A DNA stretch of 45,035 nucleotides from contig CACXQV010000015.1 in assembly GCA_902769875.1 (NCBI GenBank), positions 1 through 45,035 of the forward strand, read 5' to 3'. The notes under the pieces were generated by a model, which saw only the letters and a program-made list of their open reading frames with translations, was not told the origin of the DNA and made no database searches. The stretch is from an uncultured Bacteroidia bacterium. GTDB lineage: Bacteria > Bacteroidota > Bacteroidia > Bacteroidales > F082. Below are positions 7,425 to 16,143 of this stretch, in pieces. Every line of letters begins with the position of its first letter. Within the stretch, counting starts at the first letter, position 1. Both the position numbers and the translations under genes were made by a program.

Positions 7425-10400
7425 ATGAGCAAAATTAAAAAAGATAGAGGCATCATCGCGGGGAGCATCGACCACCAGAAAATCGTGTGGGTGGTCGTAG
7501 CCATCATCGTGGCCTTCGGCATCTACGCCCTCGCCAAAATGAAGAAAGACGAGTTTCCGGCGTTCAGTTATCCGCAAGGCATTGTGGCGGGCGTGTACCC
7601 GGGCGCCAATTCCGAGGAGGTGGAAGCCCAACTCACCAAACCCCTTGAGGAACTGCTGTTTTCCCTGCCCGAGGTGGATCGAAAAAACACCTACTCCGTG
7701 ACCAAGGAAGGCGTCTGCTACGTCTATGTGATGCTCGACTTGACCAAGAGCAACTACGCCCAAGCGTGGACGAAAATCCGCAACAAAATCAACGAAAACA
7801 AGGCATTGGCTTTTCCGGCGGGCGTGTTGGCCATTGCCGTGATTGACGACTTTGGCGACACTTCCTCTCTGCTTATCGCGATGGAATCGGACGACAAAAC
7901 CTACCGCGAAATGCGCGAATACACCGACGACCTCACCCGCCGCTTGCGCGACATTCCCCAAACGGGCAACGTGCGCGTGATGGGCGAACAAACCGAGGAA
8001 ATCGCGGTCATTGTGGACAAGGAAAAACTGTCGTTCTACGGCATCAGTCCGAACACGCTGATGCTGCAATACGCCTCGCAAGGCTTCCTCACCACAAGCG
8101 GCACGATGGAAACCACCGACTTCGACCTGCCGCTGCACATCGAGAACCCCGTGGTTTCCGAAGAGGAACTTGAGGAGCAAATCATCTATTCCGACGCGGC
8201 GGGCAACACCGTGCGCTTGCGCGATGTGGCCACCGTTGAAAGGCGGTTGGCCCCACCTTCAAAAGTGGTGAATTTCAACGGCAACAACGCACTGATTATC
8301 AGCGTAGAGATGCGCAAGGGCTTCAACATTGTGGCTTACGGAAAGGAAGTGGAAAAAGTGCTTTCCACATTCAGGAAAACCCTGCCCGACAGCGTGAAAA
8401 TGTACCGCATCACCGACCAGCCCAAAGTGGTCGAAAAGTCGGTCAGCGCGTTTTTGCGCGACTTGGTCATTTCAATGATTGTCGTGATTGCGGTGATGCT
8501 GCTGCTCTTCCCTATGCGCACCGCACTCATCGCCAGTTCGGGATTGCCCGTCTGCACGGCTATGAGCATTGGATTGATGTATCTCTTTGGCATTGAGTTG
8601 AATACAGTCACTTTGGCCGCCCTTATCGTCGTGCTTGGTATGATTGTGGACGACTCCATCATCAATATTGACGGCTACATCGACAAGTTGAGCCAAGGCT
8701 ACAAGCCCTTCGATGCCGCCGTGAGCAGCGCAAAGGAACTGTTTATGCCTATGCTCATCGCCACGGGCGCCATCGCCACGATGTTTTTCCCGATGACGCG
8801 CATCATCACTGGGCCTTTGGGCGATTTCGTCCAGCTCTTCCCGTGGACCGTCGCCTTCTCGCTGATGGCCTCGCTGGCCTATGCTATGCTCGTCATTCCC
8901 TCGTTGGAAATTATGTTCATCAAGCCCGACGACAAGCCCAAACACAACGGTTTCCTGAAAGCCCAAATGCGGTTTTTCGCTTTCTTGCAACGGCTTTACG
9001 ACAAACTGCAAAGCCACTGTTTCAACCATCCGCTGTTCACCATCGGGATGGGCGTGGGTTCCATCGTTTTGGGCGTTTTGATGTTCCTTGCCTTGAACGT
9101 CCAGATGATGCCTATGGCCGAGCGCGACAGCTTTGCGGTGGAAATCCGCTTGCCCGAAGGCAGCAGCCTCGAAGCCACCACGCGCATCAGTGACTCGTTG
9201 CAACAGATGATGCTCACTGATAAACGCATCACCTCTATCACCGCCTTCATCGGCGAAACCGCGCCTCGTTTCCACGTGACTTACGCGCCGAGCATCCCAG
9301 CCAACAACCTCTCGCAACTCATTGTGAACACCACCTCGAAGCAAGCCACCGAAGACCTGCTGAAGGAGATGGACGACAAATATTCCTATTATTTTGCCGA
9401 GGCTCACGTGCGCTTCCGCCAACTTGACTATCAGGCTGTTTCGACACCTGTGGAGGTTTTTGTCTATGGCGACGACTACGCGGAAACCGCTCCCGTGGCG
9501 CAGCAAATCAAGGACTATATGCTCACTTTGGACAAGGAACTCCGCTGGGTTCATACCGATTACGATGAGTTTCTGCCTTCGGTGAAAGTGACTATGAAAC
9601 CCGAGGAATGTGCCCGACTTGGCATCACCAAGACCGTGCTTTCCCTCGACCTCGCCGGAAGCCTCAACGGGCAGCCTTTGACCACCGTTTGGGAAGGCAA
9701 CCGCAGCTTGCCTGTCAAACTGTATGCGGAACAAAACTACAACCCCGACGACTACGAAACTGTTCAGAACCAACTGATTCCGACGATGTTGCCCGGCACC
9801 AATGTCCCGCTCCGACAAGTCGCCGACATCAGTCCCGACTGGCATCCCGCAAGTTTGGTACACCACAACGGCAAGAACGCCATCACCGTGGCTGCCGATA
9901 TGAAATTCTGGAAGTCGCAGACCGCCAGTATGAAGAAAGTGCAACACTACATCGACACGGAAGTGCGCCCCAATATGCCCGAAGGCGTGAGCATCGAATA
10001 CGGCGGCCTGTCGTCGCTCAATACGATGGTCATCCCGCAACTGCTCAAGAGCCTGTTTGCCGCCATCGCCGTGATGTTAGCCTTCCTCGTGGCCTATTTC
10101 AAGAAACTCAACCTCGCCCTGTTGACCCTGTGTTCCAGCAGTTTGTGTATGTTCGGAGCCTTCTTTGGCGAGTGGCTTTTCGGCCTCGACTTCGGTATGA
10201 CTTCTTTGTTGGGCATCGTCAGCCTCATCGGTATCATCGTCCGCAACGGCATTGTGATGTACGAATACGCCGAAACGCTTCGTTTTGAAGAAGGTCTGCC
10301 CACCAAGGAAGCCGCTATGAAGGCCGGCAGCCGCCGAATGAGACCTATTTTCCTCACCTCGGCCACCACCGCCCTCGGCGTTTTACCTATGATTATCACC

Positions 10401-10541
10401 CGCAATCCGCTTTGGATGCCGATGGGCGTGGTCATTTGCTTCGGCGTGGTGCTTTCGATGGTGATCATTCTGGCGGTGATGCCGGTGATGTATTGGTTGA
10501 TATTCAATAAGAGCAAGACGCAAACTGCGCAATCTTCATAA
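7425..10541 (+). CDS. RND family efflux pump, inner-membrane permease
   Basis: 1038 residues, the size of AcrB-type pumps, with 12 expected transmembrane helices in two similar halves (TM1 ~25-42; clusters at ~345-500 and ~870-1025) and two large periplasmic loops starting at ~45 and ~555. The proton-relay aspartates are D409-D410 in LGMIVDDSIINIDGY. In the second half GIIVRNGIVMYEYAE carries Arg where AcrB has its relay Lys. GSRRMRPIFLTSATTALG is the usual TM11-12 loop motif. It works with the adaptor before it and the TolC-like protein after it to expel a small molecule using the proton gradient. The most likely class is the HAE (hydrophobe/amphiphile) group; heavy-metal export is less likely but not excluded. 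Confidence 0.92.
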   Translation: MSKIKKDRGIIAGSIDHQKIVWVVVAIIVAFGIYALAKMKKDEFPAFSYPQGIVAGVYPGANSEEVEAQLTKPLEELLFSLPEVDRKNTYSVTKEGVCYVYVMLDLTKSNYAQAWTKIRNKINENKALAFPAGVLAIAVIDDFGDTSSLLIAMESDDKTYREMREYTDDLTRRLRDIPQTGNVRVMGEQTEEIAVIVDKEKLSFYGISPNTLMLQYASQGFLTTSGTMETTDFDLPLHIENPVVSEEELEEQIIYSDAAGNTVRLRDVATVERRLAPPSKVVNFNGNNALIISVEMRKGFNIVAYGKEVEKVLSTFRKTLPDSVKMYRITDQPKVVEKSVSAFLRDLVISMIVVIAVMLLLFPMRTALIASSGLPVCTAMSIGLMYLFGIELNTVTLAALIVVLGMIVDDSIINIDGYIDKLSQGYKPFDAAVSSAKELFMPMLIATGAIATMFFPMTRIITGPLGDFVQLFPWTVAFSLMASLAYAMLVIPSLEIMFIKPDDKPKHNGFLKAQMRFFAFLQRLYDKLQSHCFNHPLFTIGMGVGSIVLGVLMFLALNVQMMPMAERDSFAVEIRLPEGSSLEATTRISDSLQQMMLTDKRITSITAFIGETAPRFHVTYAPSIPANNLSQLIVNTTSKQATEDLLKEMDDKYSYYFAEAHVRFRQLDYQAVSTPVEVFVYGDDYAETAPVAQQIKDYMLTLDKELRWVHTDYDEFLPSVKVTMKPEECARLGITKTVLSLDLAGSLNGQPLTTVWEGNRSLPVKLYAEQNYNPDDYETVQNQLIPTMLPGTNVPLRQVADISPDWHPASLVHHNGKNAITVAADMKFWKSQTASMKKVQHYIDTEVRPNMPEGVSIEYGGLSSLNTMVIPQLLKSLFAAIAVMLAFLVAYFKKLNLALLTLCSSSLCMFGAFFGEWLFGLDFGMTSLLGIVSLIGIIVRNGIVMYEYAETLRFEEGLPTKEAAMKAGSRRMRPIFLTSATTALGVLPMIITRNPLWMPMGVVICFGVVLSMVIILAVMPVMYWLIFNKSKTQTAQSS

Positions 10542-10547
10542 TTTGTT

Positions 10548-10555
10548 TACTTTTG
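10548..10555 (+). promoter_or_regulatory. -7 box (TACTTTTG) for the Fic gene
   Basis: TACTTTTG matches TAnnTTTG and sits in the 39-bp gap after the pump gene, so fic-tolC can be transcribed separately from the pump. Confidence 0.55.
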
Positions 10556-10580
10556 CAATCGAATCCTCATCAATGAAGCA

Positions 10581-11594
10581 ATGAACTTAAGCGACCAATT
10601 ACTCACTGTGCTTGACGAATACAAGCAACTTGGCATAGCCGAGCAAATCGACTATGACAAGTTCTATTTGTACTCGTTGATTACTCACTCCACGGCCATC
10701 GAAGGCTCGACGGTGACCGAAATCGAGAACCAATTGCTGTTTGACGAAGGCATTTCGGCCAAAGGACGCACGATGCAAGAGCAACTGATGAACCTTGACC
10801 TGAAAAAAGCCTACGAACAGGCCATTCGTTTGGCAAAGTCGCACACAGATTTTTCTGTGGAAATGTTGAAGGATTTGTCGTCAATTGTGATGAAAAACAC
10901 TGGAAGCCAATACAATACCGTTCAAGGCTCTTTTGATGCTTCAAAAGGTGACCTTCGTTTGGTCAATGTCACAGCGGGGGCTGGAGGGAAATCATACCTC
11001 AACTATGCCAAAGTGCCTTCAAAACTGACCACATTCTGTCAAGAAATGAACAAACGCAGAAGGGTCTTGGTGGATAGCAAAGACATATTGGAGCAATATC
11101 TGTTGAGTTTTGATGCACATTTCCAACTCGTTACGATTCATCCTTGGGCGGACGGCAATGGACGAATGTCGCGCCTGATAATGAACTATATACAATTCGA
11201 GTTTGGGCTTGTTCCCACAAAAGTGAAAAAGGAAGACAAAGCAGAGTACATCCAAGCATTGGTCGAATCAAGAGAACAAGACAACACTCTGCCTTTCAGA
11301 GAGTTTATGTTACGGGAACACCATACCAACCTACGGAAGGAAATCGAGAATTTCAAACAGTCGGAAGGTGGACAGAAAACAGAAAAGGTGGACAGAAAAG
11401 GTGGACAGAAAACCCGCGATGCGATACTTGATTTAATCAAGAACGATGAAAGAATCACTTCCACAAAAATGGCAGAATCATTGGGAATCAACCGAAGTGC
11501 GGTCAGCAAACATTTGAAAAAACTGCAAGACGAAGGCGTAATTCGCAGGGAAGGCCCTGACAAAGGCGGCAAATGGATAATTGTAAAACGATGA
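10581..11594 (+). CDS. Fic family AMP transferase with C-terminal winged helix
   Basis: Fic core motif HPWADGNGRMSRL (His187, Asp191, Gly192-Arg195, Arg198) fits HxFx(D/E)GNGRxxR with Trp in place of Phe. An inhibitory-helix motif STAIEG (37-42, Glu41) upstream of the core makes it a self-inhibited class II Fic protein. The FIC fold spans ~80-250. A polar linker built of 13-nt DNA repeats (~262-278) leads to a winged helix at ~280-337 (AILDLIKNDERITSTKMAES, INRSAVSKHLKKLQDEG). The family transfers AMP from ATP to a Ser/Thr/Tyr of a target protein. It lies inside an RND efflux operon, and its stop overlaps the tolC start (ATGA). The target and any DNA-binding role are unknown. Confidence 0.9.
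   Translation: MNLSDQLLTVLDEYKQLGIAEQIDYDKFYLYSLITHSTAIEGSTVTEIENQLLFDEGISAKGRTMQEQLMNLDLKKAYEQAIRLAKSHTDFSVEMLKDLSSIVMKNTGSQYNTVQGSFDASKGDLRLVNVTAGAGGKSYLNYAKVPSKLTTFCQEMNKRRRVLVDSKDILEQYLLSFDAHFQLVTIHPWADGNGRMSRLIMNYIQFEFGLVPTKVKKEDKAEYIQALVESREQDNTLPFREFMLREHHTNLRKEIENFKQSEGGQKTEKVDRKGGQKTRDAILDLIKNDERITSTKMAESLGINRSAVSKHLKKLQDEGVIRREGPDKGGKWIIVKR
11367..11412 (+). repeat. Three 13-nt direct repeats in the Fic linker
   Basis: GGTGGACAGAAAA occurs at 11367-11379, 11387-11399 and 11400-11412. The unit is not a multiple of three, so loss or gain of one copy would shift the frame before the winged helix and before the stop that overlaps tolC. Confidence 0.8.
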
Positions 11595-12934
11595 AAACCA
11601 AAACCATATTATTTGTATTACTGTTTTCAGCCAGTCCGTTGTTCGGTCAGCAAAAAGACACGCTCAACCTCACCGTGCAAAACTGCATCGAAATGGCCTT
11701 GGAGAACAACATCGAACTGAAAAACAGCCAATTGGAAATCGATAAGGCGAGAGCGACGAAAAACGAAGCCCGCGCCGAATACTTCCCCACCGTCACGGCG
11801 CAGGCCTTGGCTTTCGATGCCTTGAACCCGATGCTCACTTTTGGCATTGAGGACATCGACAATGCACAACTGAGGCAGTTGCTTTACACGCTTTATGCCG
11901 AATACGGTGTCAATATGGGCTTGGACAAGGAATATTCCTTCGTGCAGAACGGTGTGATGCTTAATGCGATGGTTACCGAGCCGATTTATGCCGGAGGGCG
12001 CATCCGCAACGGCAACAAATTGGCCAAATTGGGCATAGAAGCCGCTGAAACACAGACAAAAATGAAGGAAGACGAGGTGCGATTGCAGACGGAAACCCTC
12101 TATTGGCAAATCGTTTCCTTGCAGGAAAAAGTGGCCACTCTCGACCAACTCGACCGCCTTTTGGATACCTTGGACAAAGACCTCGGCGGCGCCATCGAAG
12201 CGGGTTTGGCTATGCCCACCGACCAATACAAGCTCCGCGTGAAGCAAAACGAAAGCCAACTCAACCGCAAGAAACTCACCGACGGCATTACGCTTTTGAA
12301 AATGGCTTTGGCGCAATATATCGGCACGGAATGGAATAATATGGTTCTGACCGATACGTTGGGCTTGGAAGTCCAACCTGCCATTTGGTTCCAACCTGCC
12401 TCGGAAGCCGTGGCCAACCGCAACGAAAGCCACCTTTTGGACCTCTCGTTGAAAGCCGAAGACTTGAAAAAGAAGATGACCCTCGGCGCGACCCTTCCCT
12501 CGTTGTTGATAGGCGGCAGTGCGAACTATCACACCATTTTGGAGAACACCAAACCCAATGCGATGGTTTTTGCGATGCTTCAAATTCCCATCACCGACTG
12601 GCACAAGACCGCGTTCAAACTGAAGAAACACGACCTTGATGCCGAAAAAGCCGAAAACACCCGTCGCGACCTCACCGAGAAAATGGAGATGCAGACCAAT
12701 CAGGCTTGGTTCAACCTTGAGCAAAGTTGGCTGCGAATCACTATGGCGCAAACCGCATTGAAAGATGCCGAAGCCAACCTGAAAATCACGCAAGACTATT
12801 ACGATGCCGGCTTGGTCGCCCTTTCGGACGTGCTCGAAGCCCAAACCCTTCTCAAACAAAGCCGCGACGAATTGACCGACAGCCGCGTGGAATATCGGAT
12901 TAATTTGGTGACTTATAGGCAGTTGACAAAATAA
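11591..12934 (+). CDS. TolC family outer-membrane efflux protein
   Basis: 447 residues from the ATG at 11591, chosen because it gives a clean signal peptide (MKTKTILFVLLFSASPLFGQ); an ATG at 11573 would put six polar residues in front. Two OEP repeats are visible: LTVQNCIEMALENNIELKNS with long helices (~20-210), then NRNESHLLDLSLKAEDLKKK (~260 on), ending with the typical ITQDYYDAGLVALSDVLEAQ. It forms the outer-membrane channel and periplasmic helical tunnel of the tripartite pump. The start codon shares 3 bases with the stop of the Fic gene, so translation is probably coupled. Confidence 0.9.
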   Translation: MKTKTILFVLLFSASPLFGQQKDTLNLTVQNCIEMALENNIELKNSQLEIDKARATKNEARAEYFPTVTAQALAFDALNPMLTFGIEDIDNAQLRQLLYTLYAEYGVNMGLDKEYSFVQNGVMLNAMVTEPIYAGGRIRNGNKLAKLGIEAAETQTKMKEDEVRLQTETLYWQIVSLQEKVATLDQLDRLLDTLDKDLGGAIEAGLAMPTDQYKLRVKQNESQLNRKKLTDGITLLKMALAQYIGTEWNNMVLTDTLGLEVQPAIWFQPASEAVANRNESHLLDLSLKAEDLKKKMTLGATLPSLLIGGSANYHTILENTKPNAMVFAMLQIPITDWHKTAFKLKKHDLDAEKAENTRRDLTEKMEMQTNQAWFNLEQSWLRITMAQTALKDAEANLKITQDYYDAGLVALSDVLEAQTLLKQSRDELTDSRVEYRINLVTYRQLTK

Positions 12935-12976
12935 TCCTCAAATTCTTCCGTTTACATTCCAAAAGTATTTATCCCT

Positions 12977-13414
12977 ATGAAAAAACTCCTCTTCCTACTC
13001 CTTTTCCTCGCCACAGCCACTTTCGCCCAAGCGCAAGTCAGCAAGATGCTCGGCGAGTGGTACACCATCGACGACAAGACAGGCGAACAACGCTCGAGCG
13101 TCAAAATCGCCGAGAAAAACGACAGTTATCAGGCTGTGGTTACGGCCATCTACGACAAAGACAGCAACGGCAACTACAGGGAAATGAAACCACCTTATCC
13201 CAAAGAATGGAAACACGTGGTTGGTACCCAGATTTTCATCGATATGAAAGTCCACGGCGACCATCTGAAGGGCAAGGTCTTCGACCCCGAAAGCCAAAAG
13301 ACCTACTACGGCAAGGTGACTTACCACGCCAAAACCGACGAACTTGTCCTGCGCGGCTCTTTGGACAAGGCCGGGCTGCTGGGCCGTTCACAGACTTGGA
13401 AACGGAAGAAATAG
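12977..13414 (+). CDS. DUF2147 family exported protein
   Basis: 145 residues with signal peptide MKKLLFLLLFLATATFAQA. The mature part has the DUF2147 pattern: LGEWYTIDDKTGEQRSSVKI, a central beta region with YQAVVTAIYDKD, then GKVFDPESQKTYYGKVT and LVLRGSLDKAGLLGRSQTW (the 'l.lrG......grtqtW' ending). Function of the family is unknown; members are small periplasmic beta-barrel-like proteins. It follows tolC by 42 bp with no terminator visible between them. Confidence 0.8.
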   Translation: MKKLLFLLLFLATATFAQAQVSKMLGEWYTIDDKTGEQRSSVKIAEKNDSYQAVVTAIYDKDSNGNYREMKPPYPKEWKHVVGTQIFIDMKVHGDHLKGKVFDPESQKTYYGKVTYHAKTDELVLRGSLDKAGLLGRSQTWKRKK

Positions 13415-13422
13415 GATTTTCC

Positions 13423-13512
13423 TCACGCAGAATGCGCAGAAAACGCAGAAACCTATCGGCTTCGATTAATATGTCGCTTTGCGCTTCCTAAAATTCTGCG
13501 TATTCAGCGTGA
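13423..13512. repeat. 90-bp inverted-repeat element (19-bp arms)
   Basis: TCACGCAGAATGCGCAGAA (13423-13441) and TTCTGCGTATTCAGCGTGA (13494-13512) are inverted repeats with two mismatches. The element fills the gap between DUF2147 and the convergent small gene. Confidence 0.65.
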
Positions 13513-13517
13513 AATAT

Positions 13518-13676
13518 TTACACGTCAAATTTGAATTCGGCATCAAACCAGCCGGTGTCTTCCTTCAAGAGGTCATATTCTTCGCCCGTTTGGTGGTCAA
13601 CCACGTGTACGGTGCCTTTGATGTCGTCGTAAGTGAATGTAAACTGGGAGTTTACGTCGTCTTTGGGTACGTCCAT
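13518..13676 (-). CDS. Small conserved-looking protein of 52 residues, function unknown
   Basis: From the ATG at 13676 (MDVPKDDVNSQFTFTYDDIK...) it gives a soluble acidic 52-residue protein with hydrophobic-polar alternation typical of a small beta sheet (FTFTYDDIKGTVHVVDHQTG). The frame continues upstream, but that part crosses the promoter box and is not protein-like. A -7 box lies 29 bp upstream. I do not recognise a family. Confidence 0.55.
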   Translation of the reverse strand: MDVPKDDVNSQFTFTYDDIKGTVHVVDHQTGEEYDLLKEDTGWFDAEFKFDV

Positions 13677-13704
13677 TTCAGATGTTGATAATGTTTTAAG
13701 GCTG

Positions 13705-13712
13705 CAAAAATA
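13705..13712 (-). promoter_or_regulatory. -7 box (TATTTTTG) for the 52-residue protein gene
   Basis: Full TAnnTTTG match on the minus strand, 29 bp before the ATG. It supports the short start at 13676. Confidence 0.5.
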
Positions 13713-13775
13713 ATGCTTTTTTTCTTTATGGAAGCAAATCTGCCACAAATCTCTTTCAAATCGTATCGTTCTGCC

Positions 13776-13867
13776 GCTTCGCGTCATTGCAAGGAGGAAC
13801 GACGAAGCAATCCAGAAGAATACGCTTCAATGTCTGGACTGCTTCGTGCCTCGCAGTGACGCAAAAC
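13776..13867. repeat. Inverted-repeat element, copy 2 (opposite orientation to 5.6 kb)
   Basis: The arms 13776-13815 (GCTTCGCGTCATTGCAAGGA...) and 13834-13867 match copy 1 when reverse-complemented, including the unequal arm interiors. It lies downstream of pgi and upstream of the small gene, in the gene-free 13677-13912 gap. Confidence 0.7.
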
Positions 13868-13912
13868 ACTGCAAAACAATTTACGATAAGATTGACGTAA
13901 GATTTGTTTCCT

Positions 13913-15247
13913 TTAACACAAACCTAACCTCTTATTCAATTCCGCCGTCTGTTCCTCAAAACCTTTCTTGCCCAACAAGGCGAACATATTCTTCTTGTAA
14001 GCCTCCACGCCGGGTTGGTCGAAAGGATTGACATCCAGCATATAGCCACTGACGGCGCAGGCCATCTCGAAGAAATAAATCAGTTCGCCAAGGACGCAAG
14101 CCGAAACTTCGGGGATGACGATGCGCAAATTCGGCACGCCGCCGTCCTCGTGGGCCAAAACGGTGCCAAGTTCAGCCTTGTGGTTCACTTCGCTGATGCG
14201 CTTGCCAGCGATGTAATTCAGTTGGTCGAGGTCTTCGCTTTCATTCGGGATGCGGAGTTCATAATTAGAGTTTTCCACCGAAATCACCGTTTCGAAGAGG
14301 TTGCGTAGGCCGTCTTGGATGTATTGCCCCATCGAGTGGAGGTCGGTGCTGAAGGTGACCGAAGCGGGGAAGATGCCCTTGTGCTGCTTGCCGTGGCTCT
14401 CGCCGTAGAGCTGCTTCCACCATTCGCTGAAATACACCAAACGCGGCTCGTAGTTCACCATAATCTCGTTGGTCAAACCTTGTGCATAAAGGGCCTGACG
14501 CACAACGGCATATTGCGAAACGATATTGTCCTTGTTCGGGTTGGCTTTGCATTGCTTTTCCATCTCGACGGCACCTCTCACCAAAGCGCGGATGTCGATG
14601 CCCGCCACCGCGATAGGCAGCAGACCCACGGGAGTCAAAACCGAGAAACGGCCACCCACGTCATCGGGGACGATATAGGTCTTGTAGCCCTTCACGTTGG
14701 CCAATTGCTTCAATGCGCCCTTGGCCTTGTCGGTGATGGCCACAATGCGCGAGGCGGCTTCCTGTTCGCCGTACTTATTAATAATATGTTGCTTCAGGAT
14801 GCGGAAGGCGATGGCCGGCTCAGTCGTCGTGCCCGACTTTGAAATGACGGCCAGCGAATAGTCCTTTTTGTCCAAAACGGCCATCAGGTCGTGAAGGTAG
14901 TCTTCGCTCATATTGTGGCCGGCGTAGACAATCAAATGCTTCTCGCCCGTGAGCGGCGCAAAGTGGTTTTGCAGGGCCTCGATGACGGCACGCGCTCCCA
15001 AATAGGAGCCTCCGATGCCAACAACCACAAAGATTTCAGACTTTTTGCGCAGGTCGGCAGCGGTTTTTTCGATGTCGGCAAGCAGGCTTTCATCGATTTC
15101 GGAGGGCAAATTCACCCAACCGAGGAAGTCGTTGCCGGCACCTGTTCTTTTGTAAATGGTTTCGTAAGTTGCTGGTACTCTTGATTCTAATTCATTAACA
15201 ATGTCCTTTTCCAAGAAAGGATTGATGTGTGTGAGGTCAATTTTCAT
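13913..15247 (-). CDS. pgi: Glucose-6-phosphate isomerase
   Basis: Start set at the ATG at 15247 (MKIDLTHINPFL); the open frame upstream is not protein-like. This gives 444 residues, the short PGI form usual in Bacteroidetes and Firmicutes. Two SIS sugar-isomerase domains are seen: VVVGIGGSYLGARAVIEAL (~85), VISKSGTTTEPAIAFR (~145), the PGI signature region EWWKQLYGESHGKQHKGIFP with the catalytic Glu (~290), and a C-terminal lysine-rich helix (YKKNMFALLGK). It interconverts glucose-6-phosphate and fructose-6-phosphate in the cytoplasm. A ROK sugar kinase near 44 kb could supply the substrate, but it is not linked. A weak -7 box (TATCTTCG) is at 15270-15277. Confidence 0.96.
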   Translation of the reverse strand: MKIDLTHINPFLEKDIVNELESRVPATYETIYKRTGAGNDFLGWVNLPSEIDESLLADIEKTAADLRKKSEIFVVVGIGGSYLGARAVIEALQNHFAPLTGEKHLIVYAGHNMSEDYLHDLMAVLDKKDYSLAVISKSGTTTEPAIAFRILKQHIINKYGEQEAASRIVAITDKAKGALKQLANVKGYKTYIVPDDVGGRFSVLTPVGLLPIAVAGIDIRALVRGAVEMEKQCKANPNKDNIVSQYAVVRQALYAQGLTNEIMVNYEPRLVYFSEWWKQLYGESHGKQHKGIFPASVTFSTDLHSMGQYIQDGLRNLFETVISVENSNYELRIPNESEDLDQLNYIAGKRISEVNHKAELGTVLAHEDGGVPNLRIVIPEVSACVLGELIYFFEMACAVSGYMLDVNPFDQPGVEAYKKNMFALLGKKGFEEQTAELNKRLGLC

Positions 15248-15342
15248 ACGATTGATATTTAAGATGCTGCGAAGATAAGGGAAAAAATTGAAACGGCGAG
15301 ATAAATTTTTGAATTTGAGTGTATAACAAACGATTTTTTCCT

Positions 15343-15350
15343 TACTTTTG
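15343..15350 (+). promoter_or_regulatory. -7 box (TACTTTTG) for the response regulator
   Basis: TACTTTTG lies 80 bp upstream of the ATG at 15431, implying a leader of about 70 nt. The pgi promoter faces the other way in the same gap. Confidence 0.55.
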
Positions 15351-15430
15351 CGCAATATTTTTTTGCCCCTTGCCGTTAAAGAGGCAATGATTTTGTATAT
15401 TAACTAATTTTGAAAGAGCCACAAAAAGCT

Positions 15431-16120
15431 ATGTCGAACATTACTATTTTATTGGCCGAAGACGACAAGAATCTCGGAATGATTCTCAAGGCCTATCTCG
15501 ACTCCAAAGGTTATTTTACTACGCTTTGCGCCAATGGTGAGGAAGCTTGGAACAGCTTCTTGACCCACGATTACAACCTTTGCATCACCGACATAACCAT
15601 GCCTGTGATGGATGGTTACACCTTAGCCAAGCAAATCAAGACGATGAAACCCATGACACCGCTTATTTTCCTTACCGCACGACGCGAGCAAGAAGACATC
15701 TTGGAAGGCTTCAGCGTTGGCGCTGACGACTACATGACCAAGCCGTTCAGCATGGACGAACTGTTGGCACGAGTGAAGGTGTGGGTACGCTGGAGCGGTT
15801 ATATGCAGTTGCAAGCCCAACCATCCGTGTTCCAGTTGGGCAGCTTCACCTTCGACGCACCCCGCCACCTCCTGACGCGCGGCAACGAAGTGAACAAGCT
15901 GACCTCGAAAGAATCGGACCTGCTGCTGATGCTTTGCGAGAACATGGGCAACACCCTCGAACGCTCGAAGGCCCTGATGCAGATTTGGCAAGAAAACTCT
16001 TACCTCAACGCCCGCTCGATGGACGTCTACATCACCAAGCTGCGCAGATACTTCAAGGACGAGCCCAACGTCAACATCCTGAACGTACACGGAGTGGGGT
16101 TCAAGTTGGTCGTCAAGTAA
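15431..16120 (+). CDS. OmpR/PhoB-type response regulator (orphan)
   Basis: 229 residues from ATG 15431; a TTG seven codons upstream is also in frame but gives a poor start. The receiver domain (5-120) has acidic pocket residues D11-D12 (LLAEDDKNLG), phospho-acceptor D54 (CITDITMPVMDG), T82 and K104 (DDYMTKPF). The C-terminal OmpR winged helix (~135-228) includes LTSKESDLLLMLCENMGN and SMDVYITKLRRYFKDE. No sensor kinase gene is adjacent: pgi is divergent upstream and the serine hydrolase convergent downstream. It is similar in plan to RprY-type regulators of Bacteroidales. Its targets are unknown. Confidence 0.92.
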   Translation: MSNITILLAEDDKNLGMILKAYLDSKGYFTTLCANGEEAWNSFLTHDYNLCITDITMPVMDGYTLAKQIKTMKPMTPLIFLTARREQEDILEGFSVGADDYMTKPFSMDELLARVKVWVRWSGYMQLQAQPSVFQLGSFTFDAPRHLLTRGNEVNKLTSKESDLLLMLCENMGNTLERSKALMQIWQENSYLNARSMDVYITKLRRYFKDEPNVNILNVHGVGFKLVVK

Positions 16121-16143
16121 TATAACATCAGCAAGATTCCATT

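Noticed and set aside
8472-10040. Open frame of 522 codons on the minus strand
   Set aside because: It is antisense to the RND pump gene, rich in His/Arg/Gly as expected from a mirrored GC-rich gene, and has no domain or promoter.
5609-13867. Composite transposon bounded by the two inverted elements
   Set aside because: There is no transposase, and a third partial copy lies elsewhere; the elements look like independent small repeats.
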